Origin: Dolomedes plantarius
Lineage: Eukaryota > Arthropoda > Arachnida > Araneae > Dolomedidae
Direction of reading: 5' to 3'
Length of the DNA: 64,000 nt
Assembly (NCBI GenBank): GCA_907164885.2
Contig: OU015496.1
Coordinates: forward strand, 164,294,941 to 164,358,940
Position 1 is the first letter of the stretch. Each line of letters begins with the position of its first letter. The notes beneath the pieces are model-generated. The model had not been told where the DNA came from and ran no database searches. It saw only the letters and a program-made list of their open reading frames with translations. This document shows, in pieces, positions 8,984-20,138 of this stretch. The position numbers were made by a program, and so were the translations under genes.

Positions 8984-11444
8984 TTAGCCCTCCTCATCAA
9001 CATTGGAACATGCAGAATTGCAGCAGCTGATGCCTCGACAATCGGTGGAAGCACTTTTACATAACATTCCTTGCCTTCTACAAATGCATTGTTGGGTAGA
9101 ACATTGACTTGTGGTACAACCGCATTTCACAAACTTCATCAAGTTGTCTGGCGGTGCTTTTGAAATCTTTATAGGTGTTAGCTTTCTTTGGCTTAGTTCC
9201 AACCCCATTCTAGAAGTTAATTTAGATGCCCAGCCATTGTTGAATTTGATGGTACACTCTTAAGCTGTGAAAAGAATTTGCATCTGACGTTGGAGGTTAT
9301 GATTCTGGTTTTACATGACTGGGGAATTTATCTGCCTTTGCTGTGAACGTTCGAAGCCCATTCAAAGTTTCTTCGGGACAACCTCGGTAAAGAGATACCA
9401 TGACTTTGTTACCAGCATTTTCAATTTTATCCTTAGTTTTTTCCACCAATTTGAAAATAGCAGCCTGCTCTTTAAATATATCACTTGTCATTAACAATTT
9501 TATTGTATCACTTTTCCCAAGACCAAACGGTTTTGAAGTTGTATCACAACCAAGCATTGCATGTGCAAAGAGTATATCGCAACAGATATCTTCTCCAAGT
9601 ATGTGCCTTATCCTCTTGATGTCATAGATAGTTTCACATTTTGAGGAATTTTTTTGCTGGGGTAAAAGAAAAATGTCATGGGAATCAGGGTGAACGTAAT
9701 GAATAAGTCAGATCAAGAGATCTGTGTCATCTCCAAAAATTGCTGTAGGGTGAGTCTAAGCTGAAAAAATACCTTCTGTCAGAATCATAAAATCTGCATC
9801 TGCCTGTGCTTGTTTGACGGAACACCAGTTGCTTCTAGTTTGTTCGCAAGATGAGTTATGAAAGCTTGCATGTTTATGCTATTGAAAAAATAATTATTTC
9901 TTCATACTGATCTGCATTGATGGTAAAAAAATTACTTGTGGTCCTTCAAAACCTGCTCGCTTTTGGTGAGAATCTGATTTGTTAGAGAACGTGTCTCCAT
10001 AACCATCGAAGACAACAGTCACCTTCCCGTATTTCCTATGAAGGTACTTCTCATAGGCAAGAAAAATGTCTTCAAATGTTTGTCCTTAATTCCAAGTTAT
10101 TTGGTGAAGCAACCACCCCCCATCAACAATAAAACGCAAGTTTTCAGGTTTGCTGGTGTGAGGGCCAACTCTTTCACGAAATAATTTTGCAAGCTGAGAT
10201 TTCCCTGACTCCCTCATTAGCCCATACTTGTCAAATAGAGAAGCAGGGTATGTTCAGAGCTCGTAGCAAAACACCTGAGTTAAGTCTAAAGCATTGTTTT
10301 GTGCATAAAGAAATAGGCTTTGGAACAGTACCTCAGGTTCAATAATAAATGTCTCGTCTTTTGAATTAAGAAATTGAACTGATTTCATTAGCTTTACTTG
10401 TTTATTCCTCTTGAAAGAGAACGTTGAAACTGTTTTGTTTTTCATTTCTTTGACAATTGCATTACCAACCTCCTCTGCTAATTCTGAGTTAACATCATTG
10501 CCATAGGTTACACCTGTTACTACATTGCGCAAATTTAAGTCTTCTTCAAAAATATACAGGTGTTCTACATAACCACGAACTTTTTCAGTGTCATCATTAT
10601 CGCGTGAATTTCTTGAACTGGACATGGATACATGATGATCATGGACTTCTTGCTTTACTCCTGAAAAAATTTGCTTACAACTGTTCACATGAATACACAC
10701 TGGACGTGACATTGCCCACAGAAGCTGCTGCTGTTCGGCCATACCTTTACCGTGGGTTATTCCGCCATATTCTTAAATGTTCTTCATTAGAACTTGTTCA
10801 ATTACTAGGTTCGTTGAAAGGCCTCCCCAAAATCTGTCACTTCTTCTGACAACATGCAAGGCATTAAGAAAGGCAAAATGTACTTCTGGTGCTGTAACTT
10901 CAAGATCCATCATATTATCTAAATAAATGCGAGCAGAGCTCGTGTACAAATTATGATCACATGTAGCAAAATATGGTAGCATTTCTTTAATCATTTGAAG
11001 ATGCATCTGCAAATATCCCGTTCGTTCCGCTTTGATAAAGTTTTTTTAAATGTCTGTCATTTTCAGGTATTGTAACCAAAGTTTTGATGCCCTGTATGCC
11101 GCAAGTTGTAGTTTGGTTTGTTTGATCTTTTCCGCAAGTTTTTCAATGATACCAAAATCTGCATCTCTAAGAGGGACATCTTCATTAAGAAGATTATTTA
11201 GCAAAGTGTGAGCCACTATTAGGTCATTCCTTTCTTCGACAGTACCTAAGGCTTTCTTTGAAATAATTGTATGCAGAACAGATGAAACAATCAAGTGACC
11301 ATGGATTGCTCTTGCTACAGATTTTCTAGCAAACATATGCTTAACGGAAATTCCTGTGTATACAACCTCTAATATTTCAGCCAGTCCTGTACCAGTCATA
11401 ACAAATCCAATGCATCCAATGCATAACAAATCCAATGCGTACAT
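8984..11444 (-). pseudogene. Pseudogene of a multicopy animal family with PIN/FEN-like region and C-terminal CXC motif
   Basis: On the minus strand one long gene can be followed for about 2.4 kb with no visible introns. From 11444 to 10254 a single frame is kept with internal stops (11046, 10773 and 10254). Landmarks in order: helical N-part (VVYTGISVKHMFARKSVARA), HLQMIKEMLPYFATCDHNLY, ALHVVRRSDRFWGGLSTNLV, LRNVVTGVTY, then a degraded VVFDGYGD piece (about 10010). FGDDTDLL (about 9735) and AMLGCDTTSKPFGLGK (9557 on) look like acidic-site and helix-turn-helix parts of a PIN/FEN nuclease fold. The end (9130-8984) is Cys-rich with spacing C-x-C-x4-C-x4-C-x-C-x6-C, a tesmin/TSO1-type CXC half. 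I recognise the order of these blocks from uncharacterised multicopy proteins of spiders, ticks and cnidarians. The nuclease assignment is inference. Later parts have both stops and frameshifts. Confidence 0.7.
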
Positions 11445-11469
11445 TTTTGTTTATCTGTTTACTGCTACT

Positions 11470-11562
11470 GGGTTTGGCGAGCTGCCAAAATTATAACTCG
11501 CGACTCAGGGCAATTTTTTTCTCTCCGAAGAACCGTTATTGAGGAACGTAATCCTACGTTAA
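11470..11562. repeat. Fragment of MITE family B
   Basis: ATAACTCGCGAC...CCGTTATTGAGGAACGTAATCCTACGTTA matches the right half of the inverted-repeat element at 17801-18023. The left half is missing. Confidence 0.5.
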
Positions 11563-11589
11563 AAATTTCCATCTCAATAAGTCTAGTGG

Positions 11590-12076
11590 TTAAATTTTAA
11601 CTTTTACCGTATTTTAATATTTTTTTTGTCAATATATTTCTCTTTTATGCACGTGACGCAAAATTAATGTATCGTCAAGTATCACAAATAGAAAAGAAAC
11701 CACGTGATCAGCATTTAATAAATTAAATTCTAAAAATTAATCTTTAAAAATTCACCAAAAATCAGAAAATAGAGGTAAGGATTTGAAAAAGATTTCATTT
11801 TAAAGGAATTTTCAGGATCTTTCTCGTGATATAAATTTTATAACCTTCAGATTATTATTTTGAATACAAACATTAAAGAATGCTACAAAAACAGCTTAAA
11901 AATTTAAGAAGAATTTTTCAAAAATATTTCCTAGTGCACCCCTACACTATAAGAATAATCACCATGCAAAATTTCAGCCCTTTAGGTCCAGCGGTTTGGT
12001 CTGTGCGTTGTCTGTCAGTCTGTCAATCAATCAGTCAGTCAGTCAGTCAGTTACGGAACTGTTTTATATATATAGA
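11590..12076 (-). mobile_element. Helitron, 5' portion, minus orientation
   Basis: Read on the minus strand it starts TCTATATATATAAAACAG (12076 down), then TTCCGTAACTGACTGAC, a block of GACT repeats, and GGACCTAAAGGGCTGAAATT. This is the same order as the Helitrons at 50316 and 50992. Similarity fades towards about 11590 and no CTAG-ending hairpin is seen, so the 3' end appears lost. No Rep/helicase coding region. Confidence 0.72.
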
Positions 12077-12151
12077 TTAAGTGACTTGATAGGGGTTGCT
12101 ATCCATTTTTTTTGTAAATTATTTGATCCCAATTAAGATAATTCAAGTCGT

Positions 12152-12156
<5 letters not shown>

Positions 12157-12196
<40 letters not shown>
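12157..12196. repeat. (TA)n microsatellite
   Basis: About 20 TA units. Confidence 0.93.
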
Positions 12197-12201
<5 letters not shown>

Positions 12202-13080
12202 CTTAGAATGTTATTATAGTTTGTGTATATATGTTTAATGTGAGCTCGTTACATAGAAACTGCATGGTATTTTGTGGTATTGGGCGAAAGGAATTAACCT
12301 TCATTTCTTTCTTTTGACTTTTTTGTTCAGAAAATGAATTTTAAAGTGCAGTTTTAGAAGGGAGCAGGTGAAATTATTTCGAAATCACTGCCGCGTCACT
12401 GAAGGTATAATCCATACAGGAATCAGGAGAGATTGGGATGGGGTGGATGAGGGTGAGAAGATAGATCTCCCATTTGCAGTGCAAATCTGGGGAAACACCG
12501 ACCTTCCAGAAACAATTCCCCAACTCATCCCTCTGCTGCCAGATTAGGGATTCAGAAAAGTAATTGGAAGGGCTTTCTGCGATGATTACCGGGGGAGAAA
12601 TTCCTTCCCTGACAGATTGGCGTCATAAGCGGAAAGAGAGGAGGGGGGGGGGGGTTATGAAGAATGTTTTGACAGGCAAAGTGAGTAGAGAGGGGGCAAT
12701 GCTACTGCTAGCTCCCTTTCAAAGAAGTAGTTTGTTCCCATTTCGAGAATATTTCTTGCTGACCTATACGAAGTGCCTTGGGGGAGGGGGCGCTTAAAAC
12801 AGTGGCCTAATCATTTCTCGGGACTACCCTCTCAGCCTTTGGTTTTATGTAAGACGGCTCACCTAGTCTGCAAAATCAGTTAATGGAAATACATTATCAT
12901 GGATAGGATATCACAGTCCATGCAATGCTTTTCTATGATTTTCGAAGGGCCCTAAGTAGTCCAGGGTTCTTAAAGTGGGTGATACGGCTCCCCGGAGTGC
13001 GGAAAATTTAAATTCAAACACAGCTACCAACAGTTCTGTCTGCAAATTCTGTCTACAGATATTTGTGTCTACAGATAGCT
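12197..13080. other. No recognised feature
   Basis: Mixed-composition DNA with short G-runs near 12640 and 12780. Short plus-strand frames have no recognisable domain. Confidence 0.5.
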
Positions 13081-13082
13081 GT

Positions 13083-13435
13083 GCAAAGGGTGTTAAGTCC
13101 AAATTGGGCTAAAATGAGTTATTGAACCAGGCATGTTTGAAAAATCAAGGGCTACTACAGGGTACAGAAAGCTAAATCCAATTCCATTCGTAAATAGTTT
13201 TATTCATCAGGGGAAAATTGGGATATGTGAAACAAAACACAAGCATGTTAGTGTTAAAGGGGTTATGTCCCAATCAAGGACTTAACACTCTTTACTAACA
13301 AAAATAAAATTGAAAAAATTTACTTGAAAAAAAATAAAAAATTAAACTTAAAATAACTGATTTTACAAAAGCCGTTTTTTTTTTCAATCCTGTTTTTCTC
13401 AAAACTACGATTTTGGACTTGACACTCTTTACACA
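13083..13435. mobile_element. Inverted-repeat element, ends GCAAAGGGTGTTAAGTCCAAA
   Basis: The left end GCAAAGGGTGTTAAGTCCAAA and the right end TTTGGACTTGACACTCTTTAC are imperfect inverted copies. An internal motif (AAGGACTTAACACTCTTTAC, about 13273-13292) repeats the right-end sequence, so the element may be composite or partly duplicated. Non-coding and A+T-rich. Confidence 0.5.
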
Positions 13436-13439
13436 GCAA

Positions 13440-16290
13440 ACACAGATATTTTATCCTAGATAATGGTCTATGGTACAAAGTTTTTAATAGCATTTCCTTT
13501 ATCCCCATTTAGTGTAACGTGGGTTCAGTGTGGTCAAAAATCTGCTTACTAAAAACATATACCGACTACAAATAGTTGATCATCAGAATTTTCAAATGCT
13601 GCTACAAAAATAGAGTTGAACATGGTAAGTTGATAGTAGTGTACCAAATTCATCCTTCTCATTAGGATTAGTTTTAATGTTATTCGTAATTTTTACTTTA
13701 ATATTATCCTTCATTATCTTAATTTCCTGTGTGTAATGTGAATGTTACTATGGTTGGTTTTAATATACCATTTTATAATTTCAATCTTCAAGGTGTCCTA
13801 TTTACAGCATCTTTCTTTTATGTTGTTGGGCTTAAGTAGAAATACAGCTAAGGGCTTAAGTCATAAACTGAAGCAAATTTGTCACTGTATCTCTGTTTGT
13901 TCGCTTAGTATTGTAAATTTCCAGGGGAAAATTTATAAAAAAAGGAAGGTAAAAAATTTTAAATTTTCAGGGGGGACGGCGAGTAACTTTTTTTTCTGAA
14001 AAGGATATAGAGAATATGCACTTCTACCCTAACTTTGGGTATGTATATCTTGAAGTGGAACTCTAAATAATTTCATTCAAACACAGTTCTTACATAACAA
14101 CGTTTATTTAAATATTTGCACATATAGATTTTGCTTTTCAACATAAAGCCTACGTACTACTAGCACGAGATAAATTTAGCATTCATGTAAGGGAAATACA
14201 ATTCAATATATTCACTTGTATAACTACTCATTCAAGAAACATACACTTTGCAACACTCACAGATACTTTGAAAGTCAATCAGCAGTGCTGCCACGTAAAC
14301 TTTGGGCCTAACAAGAACTCACGTAGGTTTGAAGCAACCTAGCTATGCCTCCATCGGCTGCTCGCAAAACTCAACTATTATTAAACCAGACTCTAAGCCT
14401 AGCTCCAGCTCGATACTTCGTTTCGTCAGCTCTACTCCTCCTTTCACTTCCTCTCACTTCGTTAGCTCTCTTTTTCCGTTAATCTAGCTGCTTGGTATTT
14501 ATACCAACCGCGTATGTCGCAATTAGCATATGTTAAGCGGCTTCTTTAGATTTATTCACTTAAAAGTTCGATTGCGAATCGAATCTTATGTAAACCTTAC
14601 AAGGGTTCAGTAGGCCGAATAAGTTTGGAAACCGTGCTATACTCTATTAAATTAAGAGAAAATACATTATCGCTGACTAAGCTCTATATAGGAAGGGCAA
14701 TCAGAAATTAAATGCACTGATTGTGCAGAAAATGCAAATAACTTTGGATAACGGTTAGTATACTTCGAAATAGTATTTTCCCTGCTGTTGCAGGAAGCTT
14801 GGGCAGAACTGTAAATAAACAACCTGTGCAGGCTGCACACTTTCTTGAAGGCAGAGAGGATGGTTGGAATCTCCCTTTCACATTAAACTTTGACTGTCTA
14901 ATTGTTTTTTTAGAAGGATGCATCCATCTGAAAAATCCTTCTGCTTTAACATGTCAACGCAGCCAAGCAAAATGTCGTTAATTTCTTCCGATAGTTTTTT
15001 GTTCAAAACATCAAACTTGATTTCTTAAAAATCCTTTATTAGTTAAGTACAAATCTAATGCTTTCCTCTCAATAAAGATCCAGAAAATTAAGATAAAATA
15101 ATAAAAACCATCTTAAAGGACACTTTCCATTTTTCTGCCAGAATGCAAATATAATTTGTGTTGAACGGCATACTCTAGTCTTTTGAACTTTCACCACTCC
15201 GTGATGTCAGTAGCCCGTGTCTTATCCTTCCTTCCTTTCATTGCAAATTTCCTCAAATGTACAATCGAAAGGTTGATTTGATATAGCCTGTTCAGCACAT
15301 TCACCAGTACCGTAATCATGGCAGAATCTTTAGCAAATTTTCTTAATCTGTAAGTGTTCATACCCTAGCAATTGTGTTGTAGTCTCTGGGTCGAACTGTT
15401 AAAACGGCTATAATTTTTTCAGGAGAATCCTAGATACTTGTATCACACAACAAAAACTTTGAAGATAAGTACAAATTGCTCAAAAGTTTTTCCGGATGAT
15501 TCGCAAACAAATGAGTGATGATTCGCAAACGGGATGATTCGCAAACAACTTAGACTATCTGTCTTAGGGTTATCTTTGTGTAGTAAAAGAAAGAGTTCAA
15601 AATAAAATACAAATGGTATGGAAGAATGGGAGAATGTTAACATGACTCCTGAAAGTAAAAAAAATAATAAGTCTTTAACCATATGAAGAACTGAAAAAGA
15701 CATAGGTTTTATAATTATTCTTTGGCGGACTTGCCTTTCTAGCTTTTTTAATTTCTCGAAAATTTTCAATAAATAAGTACTATAGACTTGTCGGCATTGA
15801 ACAGAGACACAAAAATGCTATATTTTATCACAAACATTTTTTTAAAAAAATTCCAGTGCAGAAAAACATTTGTAAACAAAGTCATTAGGTCTAATAAAGA
15901 ACTATATAATGTTATTAAAAACATCAACAAAATATAAGATCTCATTCATTCCTGAATTCTTAACAAATTTCTAGTTAAGGTGTAACGCTACAGATTTGAT
16001 AAAGCTTTTTTTTTTCAATGTTTGAACTTTTATGTTCACTTATGCATTTAATATCGACATGGTTTTCCTTAATCTATTCGACAGGAAATTATATGATAAA
16101 AAACATTGTTAAGACAAAAATAAAACTTCGAAAGGAATTTTTTTTTCAAATGGTTAAGAGATCAACAGTCCCATTAAACAACACAGTAACATAAAAATAA
16201 ACTTGTAAATTGGAAATTTGTCAGTTATATTTACTTTCCAAGGAAAGATGTAATTTTCAGAATTCTAGCTGAAATTGTGAAAATTACAAC
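13440..16290. other. Mostly featureless A+T-rich DNA
   Basis: Two GGGCTTAAGT motifs near 13830-13860 recall the MITE at 2097 but no complete ends are present. Three near-identical GATGATTCGCAAAC units lie at about 15496-15548. Minus-strand frames around 14920 and 15770 give no recognisable domain. Confidence 0.45.
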
Positions 16291-16300
16291 CATAGAAAAT

Positions 16301-16390
16301 TTTTCTAAGTACGCTAGCGTACTTAGAAAATTTTTCCAAGTACTGGTCTCAGTAATAAATTTTTCTAAGTACGCTAGCGTACTTAGAAAA
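16301..16390. repeat. Two identical 30-bp perfect palindromes spaced exactly 60 bp
   Basis: 16301-16330 and 16361-16390 are the same sequence, starting TTTTCTAAGTACGCTAGCGT and equal to its own reverse complement over all 30 bases. The 30-bp spacer is TTTTTCCAAG followed by TACTGGTCTCAGTAATAAAT. Function unknown. Confidence 0.95.
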
Positions 16391-16638
16391 ATCATCCAAA
16401 GTTCTCTGCCTTTTGCTGTTTATTCCCATGAAGTAAAAAAAAAAAATCAGTAATTCACAAACAGGAATAAAATCTGTTTACTTTATAAAATTCATTGAAT
16501 GTGTCTAAAAACTTTAAAAGCATTTCAGACCTATGTTTTTTTTATATATATTTCAAGATGTTTTGAGTCGAGATAAATTATGAAAAAAGTTCCTTTTTAG
16601 GAAAAAATCAAATTTACTTTTAAATGCCAGTTTTTCAA

Positions 16639-17095
16639 CACAGTCAAGCAATGTTAAAATTACTGCCACTAGGCTTCTGCTTAATATAGCTACTGTTGTG
16701 TAATGGATTAACAGAAATTATATATTTTTTCCCACAAAAAAAAAGAAAAAAATTACTTTTAACTGTGATTCTTTAATTACAGACAAATAATGTTAAAATA
16801 GCTGTCACTCGGCTTCTGTGTAATACAAAAACACCAAAGCCTAGTGATAGCTATTTTAACTTTTAATCCCCAAAAAGAAAAGGAAAAACAACTTTTAATA
16901 GCAAACCTTCATCGCAGGAAAATTATGTTACAATAGCTGTCATTTGGCTTCTGTGTAATATGAAAACTCATATTCTGAGTGACAGCCACAAGGAATAAAA
17001 CCTCAAAAGAAAGAAAAGAAAACACTTTTTACCCTAATTTTTTAGTTACAGTCAGATTATGTTAAAATAGCTCTATCACTTGGCTTCTGCGCGAT
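16639..17095 (+). repeat. Degenerate tandem repeat, period about 135-145 bp, four units
   Basis: The block ACAGnCAAnnAATGTTAAAATAGCTGTCACTnGGCTTCTGTGTAATA recurs at about 16639, 16782, 16917 and 17048. Some units also carry an inverted partner (GTGATAGCTATTTTAAC near 16842). The copies are clearly diverged. No coding potential. Confidence 0.7.
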
Positions 17096-17429
17096 ACACC
17101 CTTTAAACATAAAGCATTATAGGCTTTCAAGAACACTACAAAAGTGAAGAAAAAATTTAATAAAAAATCTCGTTTAAAACGCCTTTTGACTTATACCTTA
17201 ACGTAGCAAGACTTTAGAGATCTTCTGATGTTTTCATTTCCGAAGATTTTTCTCTAATGTATTTTGAAAGAATTATCTTTTAACGCTGTTGTGTACTAAC
17301 CCAGTTGGATTCGCTCACCTCAACGTTAATCTATGGAGAAAATTTGTCCAAGGATTGCCGACTTGGACTGAAAGATTTAAAAAGAAATGTTGTTTCTGAT
17401 GCCCCTTGACCGATAGTATCTATCAGTTC

Positions 17430-17735
17430 AAGTCCAATTAAGGCTATTGGGCAGAGTGGCAAGACTCTGCCTAGTTTTCAACAGCACTGCGAGGGTCGGA
17501 GTCCGACTTGGCCAAATGGCCGGTTTCGTAATTTAGAACAGAGACAAGTGACGAGACCGATGCTCCTCCAGCACCTCCAGAGGTAACTTGAGAACTTTGA
17601 GGACATTGCAACCACGACAGATTTTACGTGCACCGGCCGCCATTAATGTACACGGTGGTGGATTTTCAGCGACGAGCAGGGAACCAGAGACGTTCAGATC
17701 ACTGGCCCTCTGCTCTTGCCAACTGGGCCACCACG
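17430..17735 (-). repeat. tRNA-derived SINE family 1, copy 1
   Basis: Similar to 32730-33025 and 33215-33450. Read on the minus strand it starts with a tRNA-like head containing TGGCCCAGTTGG (an exact box A consensus) and CTGGTTCCCTGC (degraded box B), followed by a body with CTCCAAGTTCTCAAGTTACC-like and GTCGGACTCCGACC blocks. SINEs are transcribed by RNA polymerase III and copied by LINE enzymes in trans. Confidence 0.75.
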
Positions 17736-17800
17736 AAAAAAATATTGTACTCCGTAATAGAGAAAAAAAATTCAGGTAGTCTCTTCTAATGAAACTTATT

Positions 17801-18023
17801 AACGTAGGATTACTTATCGTTGCTTACCTCTTTTTTTTTACAATAAAATTCCTACATACGAAGAGAAGGATGAGTGATAACACTATGCAGAAGAGGTCAA
17901 TGGTAAGAAAAATAAGTTACATATGTCTACTCTGCCACTCTTGAGTTATAACTCGCGACGACGGTTTTATCGTCATAAATTTTGCTTTACCGCAGACCGT
18001 TATGGAGGACCGTAATCCTACGC
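17801..18023. mobile_element. MITE family B, TIR TAACGTAGGATTAC
   Basis: Begins TAACGTAGGATTAC and ends GTAATCCTACGCTA. Its right half (ATAACTCGCGAC...CCGTTATGGAGGACCGTAATCCTACG) recurs at 11470-11562, which supports a dispersed family. Length about 223 bp, non-coding. Confidence 0.6.
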
Positions 18024-18329
18024 TAAAATTTTTGCAGATTGGGACATTTTTAGTTTTTTTTAAAATGCAAATAACATCTTAAAATTTAAATTATTCGAGG
18101 AAAAAATCTGGTCTAGTGTGTTTCAAACGCTCCTAGATTCCTTTGGTGGACGAAATTCATAAAATGAATCCTGTTGCAAGGTGCAGAAAAGTTCAGGATA
18201 TATAAAAGTACCATTTTTATTGGATTATCAGCATTTGTGTGTAAATAGTAGACAAATATTCTCCATACGTTAACATTGAGGTGAGCGGATCCAATAAGGT
18301 TAGTGCAGAGCAACCTTAACGCGACGTTT

Positions 18330-18885
18330 CTTTTGAGCGCGATATCCGGAAAGTAAGCGGGAAAAAAATCTTTGCAAACAAGCCTCTTCAGAAAACGATT
18401 CGGTTGATGTTTCTCTCTTTATTTCATCAACTTGTTCATCTTTCCTGTTGCTTGTTTATGACTGATGCGGTTTATTGGGTAATATTTCAATGGAATTTTT
18501 TTTTCATCAAATTTAACGAGTTTTCTCTTTTGGCATTAGCTTTTTGATCACCGAGCACCACCGTTTGACATTCATTTTATTGAAGAGGTGAGCCCAAACA
18601 AATTAGAGAAAAAGAGAAGATTTTTCATCATAAAAGAGTTTTACGTGCGTCATGTTGCCGTGGCGACCACTTACGCTTAATTTTCGTCTGAAACGATAAA
18701 ACGCCATCTTTCAAATCACTAGATACTTCAGAAATCGGAAGCTAATCCAGACATCATTTTGTAACTGGGTAAATGTTTGAATGTTGCGAATATATTTTTC
18801 AAAGTTAAGCACCAAACTTTCCCAGTTGGATTTTAAATAATCTCTATTAAATACTTTTTCCAGAAACTAAAGTTATCGTTACTTA
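18330..18885. other. No recognised feature
   Basis: A+T-rich sequence without clear frames or repeats. Confidence 0.5.
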
Positions 18886-18889
18886 CATG

Positions 18890-19648
18890 CAGGGCCGGAT
18901 TAAGACATTGTAGTCCTCTGGGCACTGTGTCTAGAGTACTGTGTATAGGGTTCTAGGTCCCGAGTCATATCAGATTAAACATAAGTCGCTTGACAAGTGT
19001 TTCTATTGATACAACTTTATATTTCTCATTATATTGTATTATATTGTACCATTATATTGTCTTTATATTTTCTCATTTTGATAGATATGTAGTTATGTGC
19101 AATGCGACTACGTCCCCCATTGTTGTTTTTGTTGACTCCGCGGTGCACTGCTACTTCTTTCGTGCCCGAAGAGGCGAACAACTGCTTGCGTCCAGCATCA
19201 ATCTGTATTTTTAAAAAGCAATAAAAGAAGTTGAAGACAAGATTAAATTTATTCTTACGGGTACAAAAACAATAAAAACTTGTACCCGTAAGAATAATTT
19301 GCGTCATTATTTCTTAGAAATAAATTTCTCTAAAACGTCGGTAAATTGTAATTCCTGTAGAATATCATTTTCAACTGTCATAAGAACAAGTCTGTTGTGT
19401 CTCTCTTGTGCTATCGTCGATCTGTATGCATTCTTCAAATGTTTCATTAATTTAAAGCACGCGTAAATCCACGGAGCTCTTCCAACGTTAGAGAATGAAG
19501 AAGTTAGTCCATTGTTTGCTACAAAGGTGTAGATATAAGAAGCCTTTAGAGATTCTTGCTTTAGCCTGAAACCAATTTTTGCTTTTCCTCTATCTTCTCG
19601 AGGCGCCTGGGCTGCAGCCCCCAAAGCCCTTTCCTCAATCCGGCCCTG
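18890..19648 (-). mobile_element. Internally deleted hAT element keeping the transposase C-terminus
   Basis: Begins CAGGGCCGGATTAAGAC and ends CTCAATCCGGCCCTG, near-perfect inverted termini. The flanking octamers CTTACATG and CTTATATC agree at 6 of 8 positions, consistent with an eroded hAT duplication. The minus strand near the right end codes for a hAT dimerisation-like segment (19307-19624). The middle holds a strong hairpin, TATTCTTACGGGTACAA at 19250 against its complement at 19280. Confidence 0.8.
19307..19624 (-). pseudogene. hAT (ZMYM1/DUF4371-like) transposase, C-terminal remnant
   Basis: The open stretch (up to 105 residues from 19624) ends with QERHNRLVLMTVENDILQEL and then FTDVLEKFISKK. 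This resembles the hAT dimerisation region of zinc-finger-MYM-like transposases, where a conserved arginine-rich helix is followed by a Ser/Thr-Ile/Val-Glu-Asn/His-Asp-Leu pattern. The RNase-H catalytic core and the zinc finger are absent, so this cannot be an active enzyme. It sits inside the hAT termini at 18890 and 19648 with its C-terminus facing the interior, as expected if everything upstream was deleted. Confidence 0.6.
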
Positions 19649-19649
19649 C

Positions 19650-20060
19650 TTATATCAGATTCGTACAACAGGTATGACAGGAACATCCAGCTTCTTAAAA
19701 CCCTCTAGAAACAACAAGGACGGCTTCTGGTTACAAACTGATATACGTAGTTTCACATCAGGCAGGGGAACGTTAGGTACAGTCGTCTGTATCGATTGTC
19801 TCTAATATGGTATGTATCTGTGTATTGACCAGACACAGATAACACAAATACACAAATTAAAACTAACATTGACATTAAAGCATAATTTAGCATAAAATTA
19901 GTATAAGAGACTCAGCAATAGAGTGAATTTTTTTTAAGAAATGTATCTGTTTTTGTTTTTTTCTCCTAGAAACCCCCTCGTAAGGATTTGAAATATCCAT
20001 GGTGAATTCCTTTTTTTTAAAGTGAAATTTCTAGTACCTACTGTGTGAATAAATCTATCT
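19650..20060. other. No recognised feature
   Basis: A+T-rich sequence between a hAT element and a microsatellite. Nothing recognised. Confidence 0.5.
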
Positions 20061-20061
20061 T

Positions 20062-20135
<74 letters not shown>
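20061..20135. repeat. (CT)n-(TA)n microsatellite
   Basis: CT units to about 20087, then TA units up to the left end of the Tc1 element. Confidence 0.93.

Positions 20136-20138
<3 letters not shown>

Larger units (their letters stand above)
17283..18325. mobile_element. Long-TIR element family C, copy 1, with nested SINE and MITE
   Basis: The left end (GTACTAACCCAGTTGGATTCGCTCACC near 17290) is mirrored by the right end (GGTGAGCGGATCCAATAAGGTTAGTGC near 18280). The inverted similarity continues inward past CTATGGAGAAAATTTGTCC. The right half (about 18040-18320) matches the reverse complement of 58170-58470, where a shorter copy lies. The interior of this copy was enlarged by a SINE (17430-17735) and a MITE (17801-18023). 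No transposase is present. Confidence 0.68.

Noticed and set aside
14708..14923. 71-codon minus-strand frame with CAACTGC
   Set aside because: Considered as an exon or transposase piece, but neighbouring frames give stops and no family could be named.
15443..15769. 108-codon minus-strand frame
   Set aside because: Hydrophobic and Phe-rich composition expected of A+T-rich DNA; no domain and no start or splice context.
16301..16390. CRISPR-like repeat-spacer array
   Set aside because: Only two palindromic units and one spacer in a eukaryotic sequence; no cas genes.
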